Source: Paenibacillus ihbetae
Lineage (GTDB): Bacteria > Bacillota > Bacilli > Paenibacillales > Paenibacillaceae
Reading direction: 5' to 3'
Length of the DNA stretch: 64,000 nt
Assembly (NCBI RefSeq): GCF_002741055.1
Contig: NZ_CP016809.1
Span: 186,001 to 250,000, forward strand
The notes beneath the pieces are model-generated. The model was given only the letters and a program-made list of their open reading frames with translations, did no database searches and was not told the DNA's origin. The position numbers and the translations under genes are program-made. Below, one piece after another: positions 25,861 through 34,710 of this stretch (position 1 is its first letter; each line of letters opens with the position of its first letter).

Positions 25861-26969
25861 TACGGTAACCTCCCCTTCGATTTATATTGAACGAGCAATT
25901 CCGGAGTCATAACCCTAACTCCTTTATGAAGCGACTCCATCACACGGTTGATCAAGCAGCTGGTGATCAAAATACGCTCCGGGGAGACTGGCTCGGCACG
26001 GGTTAAGATGAAGCGCTCGATCAGTCCCGTAAGCGTATCGAAATGCCCGAAGGGGCGCGCGTTGTCGCTTAAACAAACAGCAGATACGATCCCGCCGGTT
26101 GCGTCGCGGAACGAAAAGCTCCATCGGTCGGCCCATTCCTTCCGCTGCACCACATAACCTTTGCAGCCATCCCGGTATTCTACAACGATAACCGTTGTTC
26201 GTTCCTGTTCCTCGGAGTTCTTGGGATGCGGCTCAACCGCTATCCCCGACCTTTCCAGCGTTTGAAGCAGCATATCCTCCGGCCATTCGCGCCTGGCCAG
26301 CGCCTTCCAAGCGGCTTCTCCAGAAAGCGAGGATACGCTCGCGATACCGGTCTCCCCGCCATCGCGGCGCTCCGCTAGCGATTGCAGCACCTCCAAGGCA
26401 TGGTAGCCATAGGCCTCGAGCTCATTCGAGAAGCTTACGATAAGCCATTCACGCGCACCCTTGAGAAGCTGCCTGTCAAACTCCGGCCGCACCGCTGTGT
26501 GCGGGATGGATGAGCCGCCGAAGAAAGGAATATTCCTTCGCTTCAGCTGTTCATACATCCAGACGGATTCTTCAACGCACCATGACAAGAACTTGTCGGA
26601 AAAAATAGGGACACGCACCCCTAGTTCATCCAAAGCCAGCAGCGTCTCTTCCAGCAATCGTTTTCGAGGATAGCGTTTTCGTCCCATAGCGTCCACACGG
26701 TAATTGCCATGCTCGCCAATGATAATGACGCCATCCAGTCCTCCGTGGGTAACCGCATGCTGAATCGTTTCCCGAATGGTTCCGCACACGGCAGCGCCAT
26801 GGCGTCCGGCAGCATCGACTCCCGCATCGTTGTCCGGGATTTGATCCAGATATAACGAGGCAACCTTTATGGATGGCGTGTAATGAGGGAAATCACCCAA
26901 CAGGCGGCCGATCATCATTTCTGCATGCGAATTATGGCGATATACCGTTGCGATTGCAGCTACCTGCAT
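25860..26969 (-). CDS. Conserved protein of unknown function (369 aa)
   Basis: I do not recognise a named domain. The sequence starts MQVAAIATVYRHNSHAEMMIG and contains SLYLDQIPDNDAGVDAAGRHG, DGVIIIGEHGNYRVDAMGRKRYPR, VPIFSDKFLSW, PFFGGSSIPHT and YGYHALEVLQSLAERRDGGETG. From memory, similar proteins occur as hypothetical proteins in Planctomycetes and other polysaccharide degraders. The Rossmann-like start and conserved His, Asp and Glu residues suggest an enzyme, but there is no GxGxxG dinucleotide motif. It is cytosolic, and its start overlaps the SDR by 10 bp. Its position makes it part of the pathway. Confidence 0.75.
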   Translation of the reverse strand: MQVAAIATVYRHNSHAEMMIGRLLGDFPHYTPSIKVASLYLDQIPDNDAGVDAAGRHGAAVCGTIRETIQHAVTHGGLDGVIIIGEHGNYRVDAMGRKRYPRKRLLEETLLALDELGVRVPIFSDKFLSWCVEESVWMYEQLKRRNIPFFGGSSIPHTAVRPEFDRQLLKGAREWLIVSFSNELEAYGYHALEVLQSLAERRDGGETGIASVSSLSGEAAWKALARREWPEDMLLQTLERSGIAVEPHPKNSEEQERTTVIVVEYRDGCKGYVVQRKEWADRWSFSFRDATGGIVSAVCLSDNARPFGHFDTLTGLIERFILTRAEPVSPERILITSCLINRVMESLHKGVRVMTPELLVQYKSKGRLP

Positions 26970-27724
26970 AGTCCGAAACCTCCGGTTACTGGAAAAATCG
27001 AGCCGGTTGCGTACGACCCAGCGTCCGACAGCAGAAAAGCTGCCAGCTCATTGATTTCATTCGGGCGGCCGCTTCGGCCTATCAATGTCAGACGCCGCAT
27101 CGTTTCCGTCTGGGCATCCGTAGCCTGTGCCAATACTTGTTCCGATTTGAAATCGCCGGGTGCAATCGCATTCACGCGGATTCCCCATGGGGCTAACTCG
27201 ACCGCGGCTACCCTTGTCAACTGCTCGACCGCCGCCTTTCCGGCGCCATATGCCGCATTCTCTACTGCCGGTACGGAGCCCAGGATGGAGGATGTATTTA
27301 CGATGGAGCCTCCCCCGTTTTGACGCATGCTGCGGGCCGAGTGCTTATTGACAAGAAAGGTGCTGGTGAGGGTCCCGCGAATGCTCTCCTCCCAGTCCTG
27401 CACAGCTTGATTCGCAATCGTTGCGGATTTGTTAATAAAGACGTTATGATACAAGCCGTCTAATTTGCCGAAATGGTCCTCGATTCGTCTGAACAGCAGA
27501 TCGACATCAGCCTCGCGTGTCATGTCTCCCGTTATGTATAACAGACACCGGTCCCCATATTCCGTAAGCAGCTCCGACATACCGTCATCTTCATCGGAAG
27601 TCCGGATATCGCATGCCGCAATTCTGGCGCCCCGCTCAAGAAAGAGACGCGTCGCTGCCGAGCCCAAAACGCCTAGGGCACCCGTTATGACAATCACCTT
27701 ATTATTAAGCTGGGAATACATCAT
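26960..27724 (-). CDS. Short-chain dehydrogenase/reductase (SDR)
   Basis: 254 residues, classical SDR. NAD(P)-binding motif TGALGVLGSAATRLF near the N-terminus, ACDIR at the end of strand 2 (an acidic residue here favours NAD over NADP), the catalytic Ser in NTSSILGSV and the YxxxK pair in YGAGKAAVEQLTR. The C-terminal TGSIFPVTGGFGL is also typical. It probably oxidises the sugar or its alcohol. It is the first gene of the eight-gene string down to the LacI repressor. ATG 27724 follows GGGAGATGG. Confidence 0.9.
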   Translation of the reverse strand: MMYSQLNNKVIVITGALGVLGSAATRLFLERGARIAACDIRTSDEDDGMSELLTEYGDRCLLYITGDMTREADVDLLFRRIEDHFGKLDGLYHNVFINKSATIANQAVQDWEESIRGTLTSTFLVNKHSARSMRQNGGGSIVNTSSILGSVPAVENAAYGAGKAAVEQLTRVAAVELAPWGIRVNAIAPGDFKSEQVLAQATDAQTETMRRLTLIGRSGRPNEINELAAFLLSDAGSYATGSIFPVTGGFGLCR

Positions 27725-27799
27725 CGTTCATCACCATCTCCCTTATTAGCCGAATCGTGATTCTGGATCCTGGATTCTTGAATCATGCGCAGGAAGGCA

Positions 27800-27831
27800 G
27801 TCGTTTCCGGCGAGACTCTGCCGGAAACGAC
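27800..27831. terminator. Strong 12-bp hairpin between the DUF4838 gene and the SDR
   Basis: GTCGTTTCCGGC/GCCGGAAACGAC is a perfect 12-bp stem with an 8-base loop, 17 bases after the DUF4838 stop. No T tract follows on either strand, so it may act as an RNA-stability or pause element rather than a standard terminator. Confidence 0.6.
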
Positions 27832-27847
27832 AGCTGCGTGCATCACT

Positions 27848-30800
27848 TTAATCGATCAGATGGATTGGCCTGAAATCCGCAGGATTCCATACTGCACCGC
27901 CGGCCCAGCCGTAAAGACCAAGGCCTGAACCGGTACGGTGATAATTTCGGAAGAACAGCCCCGTCAGCGTTCGGGATTCATCCGGATCGAATTGAATACT
28001 GCTGAATGGTATGGCCTGAATGACATTCCATCGATCGAATTTCACTTCGGCTCTCGATTCCCACGGCCGCGTCCAATCGGGGCTTTTTTCAGGACCTTTA
28101 TAATCCAAATTGAGCGGCAATGCATTCGTCATGAACGCGTAGTACGAAGAATTGCCCGGCGTTCCATCCATCAAATACGTTTCAACGGAGTCGTCTTTGC
28201 CGCTGAGCCACCACTCATTCGGTGCGGTATCGCTGATAACCATCTTGCTCGGGTCGGGATCAAAGTTTTCGTAACCGATGTAGATGTATTCCTCATCCCA
28301 CAGCAGATACACCTTGGTCAGGACGGGAGGCAGCTTCCCGGAGCTCATATCCTTGAAATAGGTAACCGGAGATTCGACGGCTCTCCATGGTCCCGCTCCA
28401 AACTCCAACGTGTTCAAAATCTGATCCTTTGAGGCTGTCGTTCTTACCGCGTTAGCAGAAATATTCACGGAATCCTCAGCGATTTCGACCATTCTCTCAA
28501 ACGTGGTTTTGATCGGCTCTATTCTCGCTTTGGCCTTCCCGTCAGCCAACGCATAGGCCTCATCAAGCGCTTGCTGCGCCTGATCCCGAATGCCTGCTAC
28601 GATGACATACTGTCGAACCAGGCTTTCGCCGCTGGTCGCCCAGCTTTGCTGGGACCGGTCATAATTCCATCCCTGCTCGATCAAATCGTAGTAACGACGC
28701 ATCGGTTCCGCCGCTGCTCCGTAGGCTTTGTTTAAAAATTGTGTTTTCAATGCTTCGATGTCCTCATCCGGATTCCAGAACAGCTTATTGAACAGCCAAT
28801 ACTGTAGCGCGTTGATCCCCCAAGCATCATTGCCCGCATCGACCGTTCCTTCCGGAAGCACGCCCAGGATGCCGAGTTCACGGTAATATTGCAGATCGGC
28901 CTGAACCTTCGCGGCGATCGGCCGCTCGTAAGCGTCTGAAGGGAAGCTGCCGTAATAATTGTAGACCAGAATATTTTTGGTTTTTTCCGCCCATCCTCTA
29001 AGCTTCTCATTATAAGCGTAGTTTGGATTACTTGTATTAGAGGTGTTGAGCGGTTCCCTGGCATCCTCGTACAACGGGGCGTATATGAGGACAATGTTGT
29101 CCTCGAGATCGACCTTCGGCGGGGTATCCGTGAACGTGTATGCATAAGAGACGATCTTTACGTCCGGATAATCCGCACGGATCTCCCTGGCAACTTTATT
29201 CAAGAAGCTGAAGAAGACGGTTGATCGGTAAGCGGGGTCCTCGGGCTGGACTACTACGCCGTCTTCCGTCGTAAACGGCTGTCGGCTGAGTTCGCCTTGA
29301 TCAAAGCTTGAGTTATCGTTAATCCCGATCCCGATATAGTCGATATTCCTTGAAGCAATCAGCTTTTTGGCTTTGGCTGCAATGACACCGGGAACCTCCG
29401 GATGATAAAAATTGATTTGGGTTGAATCCGATAGCGGAATGTACTTGCCGTCCTTCATGTTGTAATAATCCGGGTGCTCCGCAAAATACTCGTCATTCGG
29501 CAGCCAAAAGGCCAGATTATGACCCAGCATGACGGGCGTGAGGCCCGTGCGTGCGAAGCGGTCCCATAAGAGCCGGTTGCTGCTGTCGCTCATTTTGATA
29601 TTGTTTTTGTTCCGGGCCAGCATCACATCGGTGGCTTGGTCCGATCCGCCGTCCCCATTCTCCCCCATCCCCAGGGTTAGCCAGCCGCGAAGAGGGATTG
29701 GGGATTTTTCGGCATAATTCGTTCGGGTTGCCGTAACCGTAGGCAGGGGGTCATACAGAGTGCCGAGCTCCTTCGAGCGGGTCCATAGCACGCCTGCATT
29801 CTCTTCCAAAAAATCATACACTCCGTTCAAAATCCCTCTTGCCTCCGACCCGAGAATATAAATTCTGCTGCCCTTTTGGCGTACGGCAAAACCGTCGGAG
29901 TTCGCCAAATAAGCAGTATCCTGATTGGAAGGGATGCGATCCGTTGTGGACAGCACAAGCTGTATTCGGTTATGAGCAGGTCCGTAATCCACGACCGAAG
30001 GGGGACCCGGGGGCTCTGAAGGCCCTTCCTCCTCCACCTCTGCAAGCGTCACATCGTCAATCCACAAGGTGCCTGGGCCATTGCCCTGCAGGAAGGAGAA
30101 CACAAGCCAGTGATAATCGTAGGGCCTGTGTTCATCCGCATGGTAGATTAGCTCCACTTCCGTCCAATCGGTTGTAACGGAAAAGCTGCTGACGACAGAA
30201 TGCTTCACATTGTATGGGTTGGCTATTTCATTGACCTGCATTCTGGCCGTCCCGTTTTTGGCTCCCTTCACCCATGCCTTCAGCTTGTATTGCTTTCCCC
30301 GCTCGAGACGAAGCGGCTGATTGGACCGGACATTGTTGGAGGCGAGGCGCAAGGAACTGCTGCCGGTATAGCTGACCTCACTGTCTTGAGCTGCGGTTGT
30401 GGAATACCAGCCTTCCTTAACCGACTCCTCAAATCCACCATTCAGCAGGGTATTGCGATTTAGCGTTACCTCCAGCTCCATGCTGCCGATGGATTGGCCG
30501 TCACTTCGGGCTTCAAAGCTCAGCTGGTAAGTGCCGTCGGCGGTTGACGGCGGAACATATAGAGTCCCTGTGATACTGCCCGCCTGATCCTTCTGCAGCT
30601 CGATGGGGTCGTTAAGACTGATCGGAAATGCATTGCCTGCGCTATAGACGACTTCAACCACGGTTGACCTGCCATGATTGTTCAAAAAGTCGAAGGAAAC
30701 GGGATAAGCCCCGCTCCTTTGGAGGTTGAGTTGATCCTGCTGAAGATAAGCGCTCACCGAATTGGGCTCCGTATCCGCACGGTAGATAGGAAGCGTTGCC

Positions 30801-31054
30801 CCGCTGACCATCTTCAATGTTTGCTGAAGCTCCTGGGCTGCGTGCATTTCCATATCGTCGGCTGCAGGTGAGATTAGGATATCCGCCTGAGCGACGCCAT
30901 TCTTAATCAGTATCGAATGAGGATGGGGCGGTCGACCTATCTCCTCCTCACCTGTCTCCGCTGCAGTAGCTGAGGCGGCGAGGAGCATCATGAACACTGC
31001 CGTAAACATCGTAACGATCAGCTTAATCCCGCTTGTTCCGTTTAAAGCCTTCAT
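27848..31054 (-). CDS. Secreted DUF4838 protein with galactose-binding-like and CBM9-like modules
   Basis: 1068 residues. Signal peptide 1-31; a region about 45-90 like the N-terminal domain of alpha-glucuronidases and GH20 enzymes (AAQELQQTLKMVSGATLPIY); a beta-sandwich; a CBM4/9-like jelly roll about 195-340 (NTLLNGGFEESVKEGWYS); continuation of the glycosidase-like N-domain (GSEARGILNGVYDFLEENAGVLW); the DUF4838 barrel about 440-800; and a C-terminal CBM9-like sugar-binding domain about 870-1068. DUF4838 looks like a GH67-related barrel of unproven activity, so a secreted uronic-acid or amino-sugar glycosidase is a fair guess. ATG 31054 follows AAGGAGG. Two LacI-like dyads precede it. Confidence 0.85.
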   Translation of the reverse strand: MKALNGTSGIKLIVTMFTAVFMMLLAASATAAETGEEEIGRPPHPHSILIKNGVAQADILISPAADDMEMHAAQELQQTLKMVSGATLPIYRADTEPNSVSAYLQQDQLNLQRSGAYPVSFDFLNNHGRSTVVEVVYSAGNAFPISLNDPIELQKDQAGSITGTLYVPPSTADGTYQLSFEARSDGQSIGSMELEVTLNRNTLLNGGFEESVKEGWYSTTAAQDSEVSYTGSSSLRLASNNVRSNQPLRLERGKQYKLKAWVKGAKNGTARMQVNEIANPYNVKHSVVSSFSVTTDWTEVELIYHADEHRPYDYHWLVFSFLQGNGPGTLWIDDVTLAEVEEEGPSEPPGPPSVVDYGPAHNRIQLVLSTTDRIPSNQDTAYLANSDGFAVRQKGSRIYILGSEARGILNGVYDFLEENAGVLWTRSKELGTLYDPLPTVTATRTNYAEKSPIPLRGWLTLGMGENGDGGSDQATDVMLARNKNNIKMSDSSNRLLWDRFARTGLTPVMLGHNLAFWLPNDEYFAEHPDYYNMKDGKYIPLSDSTQINFYHPEVPGVIAAKAKKLIASRNIDYIGIGINDNSSFDQGELSRQPFTTEDGVVVQPEDPAYRSTVFFSFLNKVAREIRADYPDVKIVSYAYTFTDTPPKVDLEDNIVLIYAPLYEDAREPLNTSNTSNPNYAYNEKLRGWAEKTKNILVYNYYGSFPSDAYERPIAAKVQADLQYYRELGILGVLPEGTVDAGNDAWGINALQYWLFNKLFWNPDEDIEALKTQFLNKAYGAAAEPMRRYYDLIEQGWNYDRSQQSWATSGESLVRQYVIVAGIRDQAQQALDEAYALADGKAKARIEPIKTTFERMVEIAEDSVNISANAVRTTASKDQILNTLEFGAGPWRAVESPVTYFKDMSSGKLPPVLTKVYLLWDEEYIYIGYENFDPDPSKMVISDTAPNEWWLSGKDDSVETYLMDGTPGNSSYYAFMTNALPLNLDYKGPEKSPDWTRPWESRAEVKFDRWNVIQAIPFSSIQFDPDESRTLTGLFFRNYHRTGSGLGLYGWAGGAVWNPADFRPIHLID

Positions 31055-31135
31055 TAGTTTCCTCCTTTATTCCTTTAGTGTGGAAATGAAGTGCGATTCC
31101 TTGTTGATACAGCCCTTTACTCCTCCTTTCAATAA

Positions 31136-31203
31136 TTTACACGTGTAAAATTTTACACGTGTAGATTCTAAGAAGTAAAAATTTGAAGGTTATTTTTATT
31201 ATA
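31136..31203 (-). promoter_or_regulatory. Double LacI-like operator and -10 box of the DUF4838 gene (399-bp gap)
   Basis: TTTACACGTGTAAA (31136-31149) and TTTACACGTGTAGA (31152-31165) sit with CG centres 16 bp apart; positions 31139-31162 form a perfect 24-bp palindrome. On the minus strand TATAAT lies at 31203-31198, so the dyads fall about 25-55 bases downstream of the start point, a road-block position. I found no strong -35. The remainder of 31204-31331 shows nothing I recognise. Confidence 0.75.
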
Positions 31204-31331
31204 ATGAATTTTGTTCCAGTGTATAGATTAATTATTGGGTTTATTCCGAAAACAGTCGTTGTTCAGTTTCCAAGCTCAAGCAGCGGAAAATATTCATTCG
31301 TAACCAACCACGTCATCGGGAAGAAGAAAAT

Positions 31332-31366
31332 AACACATCGAATTCGTGTACTCGATGTGTTTTTTA
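31332..31366. terminator. Bidirectional-looking terminator after the beta-helix gene
   Basis: AACACATCGA/TCGATGTGTT is a 10-bp stem. Minus-strand tail ATTTTCTTCTT serves the gene ending at 31454; the plus-strand tail is TTTTTTAATT. Confidence 0.75.
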
Positions 31367-31453
31367 ATTGAGCTCGAAGGGAAAACCTGCCTGCGTCAAA
31401 GTGGATTACCTATTTCAATTTCCCATGGAACGTGGTCTTCTATTGATTGTCTT

Positions 31454-34400
31454 TTATTGATTGTGAAGAGCCTTTGCATCGCGAAGTAAATAACCCGCAG
31501 CCTTGGCAGCTATATGTTTTCCTTTCTGTGCATGAACTTCTTGAATGAAACTGCTCAGCTGTTGCTTTTGCAATTTCTTCAGCAAGCTGTTGGCGGTGCC
31601 TTTGTTGTCAATCCAACCACGATCTGTGTAAAGTTGAACCAGTTCCTCAAGCGTCTCATAGCTTGTTTTTACCTGAAACTCAATAGACTTTGTTGCGATA
31701 TTCCCTGCCAAATCAAAGGCCGTTACTGTAAAGGTATGTGTTCCAAGATCAAGCTCGTACATTGGAATATCACTTAAAGTGTTTAGTATATTTCCGTCCA
31801 GCATTACTTCTGTTTTCATATTGTCGATTCCGGTCAGGCTGTCTGAGAGCTCAAATTTCGGTTGAAATATACCTGTGTTGTATTGAGATGTGACAACGCG
31901 ATGGATCGTAATTTCAGGAGCCGTCCAATCTACGGTGACGGTGCTGGCAGCCTTATAGTTCCCATCCTCCGTCGCTGCCGTAATGACTGCTTTCCCTTCC
32001 CCTACTGCTGTCATCAATCCGTTATCGTCAACCGTAGCGACCTGAGAGTGATCCGTACTCCATGAAATCTTTTTATTGCTCGCGTTGTCAGGCACAATGG
32101 TGGCGAGTAATTTTGTAGTACGTTCAGACAAAGAATTAAAGGTCAACGCTGGTCTATCGAGCGAAATTCCTGTGACGGGAACGGATTCAAAGGAATGGTT
32201 AACAATAAGCTCATTAAGCGCAATGTTTCCCCATATCCGATTCGCATCGTTAACCTTCAATCGAAGTTTATAGGCGTTAACCGTTGGAAAAGTAACCGTA
32301 TGGCGTTCTTTGGTGCTGTCGTTCAGCCTCCATTCAATCCTTGCATTGGATAAAGCCGTATTCCAGCTGCTGCCGTCGTAATACTCAACATCGAAACGAG
32401 TAATCCCTTGGCCGATGCCGAAGAAGGTTACCAAAGTGACTTCGTTGACGGACACAGCATTTTCGCCATAATCAAGCGTGATATAACCTGGAAAGCTCAC
32501 ATTCCCCGTGCTCCCCCATGCCGAGTTCAAATTATTGTCAATGATATTGGCAATGTTGCCTGCTCCTGTAGGGAAGGTCGTGCTCACCATGTCCTTGGAT
32601 AATTCAGGATTGTTATACAGTTCCAGTTCATTCAAGGCAATACGTCCCGATTGGCTGTTCCCCTCATTTACTTTTAATCTTATTTTAGAAAATCTGCTGA
32701 GCGGGAAAACCACGGCTTCGACTTCATCAGAGCCATCATTCAACTCCCAAGTCAAAGGAATATTTCTCCGAATTGAAACCCAAGTAGAACCGTTACTGTA
32801 TTCAATGTCAAAATTCGTGATCCCCAAATCTGTGCCAAATCTCGTGTTTAACTTTAATTGGTTGGCAGATATCGTTTGATCTCCAAAATCCAGTGTAATA
32901 TAGTTCGGGAATGAAGGCGAAGGATCGGTAGACCAGGCAATGTCGTAATCATTGTCGTTGATCCCTTCGATGGGTTGTGAACTTGCAAATGTCGTACTTG
33001 CAGCAGACAGTGGAGCCAAATTGTCAACCGGCGTGCTGTCGGGACGTTTCGAAACAATGACGATCGGATCAGGCATACCTCCGGCTGGAGGAACGGTACC
33101 GCCGTATTCGTGAGCACCGATATCGGGAGCTCCGTTATATAATGGATTGCCGTAATAATCCCGCCCCCCGTTATCGTGAATGCGAATGCCTGCGCCGATT
33201 AGAGGCGAATTCGGTTGCAATTGATATCCATCTACGGTATCCATGCCATTGCCGCCGCTTCCAGGATCCACGAACCGTGGATCGCCAGTTACCGCATGCG
33301 CATCGGCCTGAACCAGCGTGTTCCCACCGTCATAAGCGTTATAGTCAAACGTTTGGCCCGTTAAATCCCATCCTTTATCACCGACACTGTAATACACATT
33401 GTTATAATTATGAATGTTGCGTGGAGCACCTGAAGCCTTGGTGAAATAATCGCTCATGACCGGATTGCCTGATGATTCTCCTACGTAAACGGTATTGTTG
33501 TAGTTGTAGACATGATCAATTGAACCGCTGTACCTGAAGATACTTTTCCGATCATTTTGGCTAATGTTATACCTGACGATCGTATTGATTGTGTAGTAGG
33601 TATCGTTAACAAAAAGCATAAATCCGCCGGCGTTATCATGGCTGTAATTATATTGGACGAGCGAATTGATGTTCCCTGCATCCACGTCGAAGCCATGACC
33701 GTCTTCTGCACCGTTAACGCTTGCAAAAGATTCGTTGAATTGAACGAGATTATTGTCTGCGTATGCCCACCAAATCGATGCATTCGTGGCCAGATAAGTG
33801 GCTTCCTGCACCGTGTTATGCTCAACAATCGCTCCATCGGTCACGTTCCAGGCAATGCCGCCAGTTGCAGCTCTTATGACGCTGTTGTTGGAAATTTTCA
33901 CTTGGGTAGACGGCGTCCACGGCCCGTAAGGCTTCGGTACCCAAGGCCATAAATCGCCCATCCCATAGCGCAAAATACAGTTAGAACCTATGATAATCCC
34001 ATAGGCATCCACATCCGTTAATGTATTTCCGTCGATAAGAATATCGTTAAACGCACTTGGAGTATTCGACCCGACTGAATCGAAAATAATTCCGCCGGAA
34101 CGTGTGGTATATGAACCATCGACATCATGGATATTCATATTTTTAATATGAATGTGATTCAGGATACCTGCTTCCTCATTTAAGATATAGACGCCTCGCC
34201 TCTGACCCCGCGGATTCTCCCAATCCCGATCAAAAGGCAGCGGCGAGCTGTTTGTCACTTCCAAGTTATTGATTTCCCAATACTGCTGATTCTTCAAAAA
34301 GATGGCTTCGAGTTCGGTCGTCACACCGGCGATTAACGGCTTACTGCCGGTTCCATACATATCGATAGTAATTGGCTTTCCATTTTCGCCAGAGCCTTTT

Positions 34401-34648
34401 GGCCACAGTCTGCCGTTCCAGCTCTCCCCGGCTTTAAACAGAATCCTGTCCCCTGGTGAAAAAGTAGTCCCATTGACCTTGTCCAGCGATTTCCATGCGG
34501 CGTCTTGGCTTGTGCCGCTATTGCTGTCGTCTCCTCCGGTGCTGTCCACGTAATAAGTTGTTCCGGCAGCATTCGCTGGTTCAGGCAGAGCTGTGAAGAA
34601 CGTACAGAACAAGGAGAAAATCGAAACCATGCAAACCACTTTTTTCAT
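31454..34648 (-). CDS. Secreted right-handed beta-helix protein with discoidin-like and Big2 domains
   Basis: 1064 residues. Signal peptide ending near ANAAG; a parallel beta-helix about 35-520, opening with TTYYVDSTGGDDSNSGTSQ as in many secreted polysaccharide lyases and ending in the NGAPDIGAHEYGG motif; two F5/8 type C-like (CBM32-like) sandwiches about 545-690 and 690-830; a Big2 domain about 835-920 (SLDRPALTFNSL, NGLMTAVGEGKAVITA); an Ig-like segment (LDLGTHTFTVTAFDLAGN); and a C-terminal helical region. A cell-free or loosely bound polysaccharide-degrading or binding protein. ATG 34648 is preferred for its clean signal peptide; an upstream TTG at 34663 also has a ribosome site. Probably co-transcribed with the foldase gene 62 bp upstream. 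Confidence 0.85.
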   Translation of the reverse strand: MKKVVCMVSIFSLFCTFFTALPEPANAAGTTYYVDSTGGDDSNSGTSQDAAWKSLDKVNGTTFSPGDRILFKAGESWNGRLWPKGSGENGKPITIDMYGTGSKPLIAGVTTELEAIFLKNQQYWEINNLEVTNSSPLPFDRDWENPRGQRRGVYILNEEAGILNHIHIKNMNIHDVDGSYTTRSGGIIFDSVGSNTPSAFNDILIDGNTLTDVDAYGIIIGSNCILRYGMGDLWPWVPKPYGPWTPSTQVKISNNSVIRAATGGIAWNVTDGAIVEHNTVQEATYLATNASIWWAYADNNLVQFNESFASVNGAEDGHGFDVDAGNINSLVQYNYSHDNAGGFMLFVNDTYYTINTIVRYNISQNDRKSIFRYSGSIDHVYNYNNTVYVGESSGNPVMSDYFTKASGAPRNIHNYNNVYYSVGDKGWDLTGQTFDYNAYDGGNTLVQADAHAVTGDPRFVDPGSGGNGMDTVDGYQLQPNSPLIGAGIRIHDNGGRDYYGNPLYNGAPDIGAHEYGGTVPPAGGMPDPIVIVSKRPDSTPVDNLAPLSAASTTFASSQPIEGINDNDYDIAWSTDPSPSFPNYITLDFGDQTISANQLKLNTRFGTDLGITNFDIEYSNGSTWVSIRRNIPLTWELNDGSDEVEAVVFPLSRFSKIRLKVNEGNSQSGRIALNELELYNNPELSKDMVSTTFPTGAGNIANIIDNNLNSAWGSTGNVSFPGYITLDYGENAVSVNEVTLVTFFGIGQGITRFDVEYYDGSSWNTALSNARIEWRLNDSTKERHTVTFPTVNAYKLRLKVNDANRIWGNIALNELIVNHSFESVPVTGISLDRPALTFNSLSERTTKLLATIVPDNASNKKISWSTDHSQVATVDDNGLMTAVGEGKAVITAATEDGNYKAASTVTVDWTAPEITIHRVVTSQYNTGIFQPKFELSDSLTGIDNMKTEVMLDGNILNTLSDIPMYELDLGTHTFTVTAFDLAGNIATKSIEFQVKTSYETLEELVQLYTDRGWIDNKGTANSLLKKLQKQQLSSFIQEVHAQKGKHIAAKAAGYLLRDAKALHNQ

Positions 34649-34710
34649 ATACCTTGGCCTCAAAGCATATCATCCCTTCAATTTTTATTTATGTAAAGTC
34701 AACTAGGACG

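Noticed and set aside
24647..26969. Riboflavin or F420 pathway suggested by creatininase homology
   Set aside because: No other genes of those pathways are nearby; all neighbours are catabolic or regulatory.
31183..31371. Plus-strand 62-residue open frame between the two large secreted-protein genes
   Set aside because: It runs through a terminator hairpin and over the promoter of the DUF4838 gene; no ribosome site or similarity.
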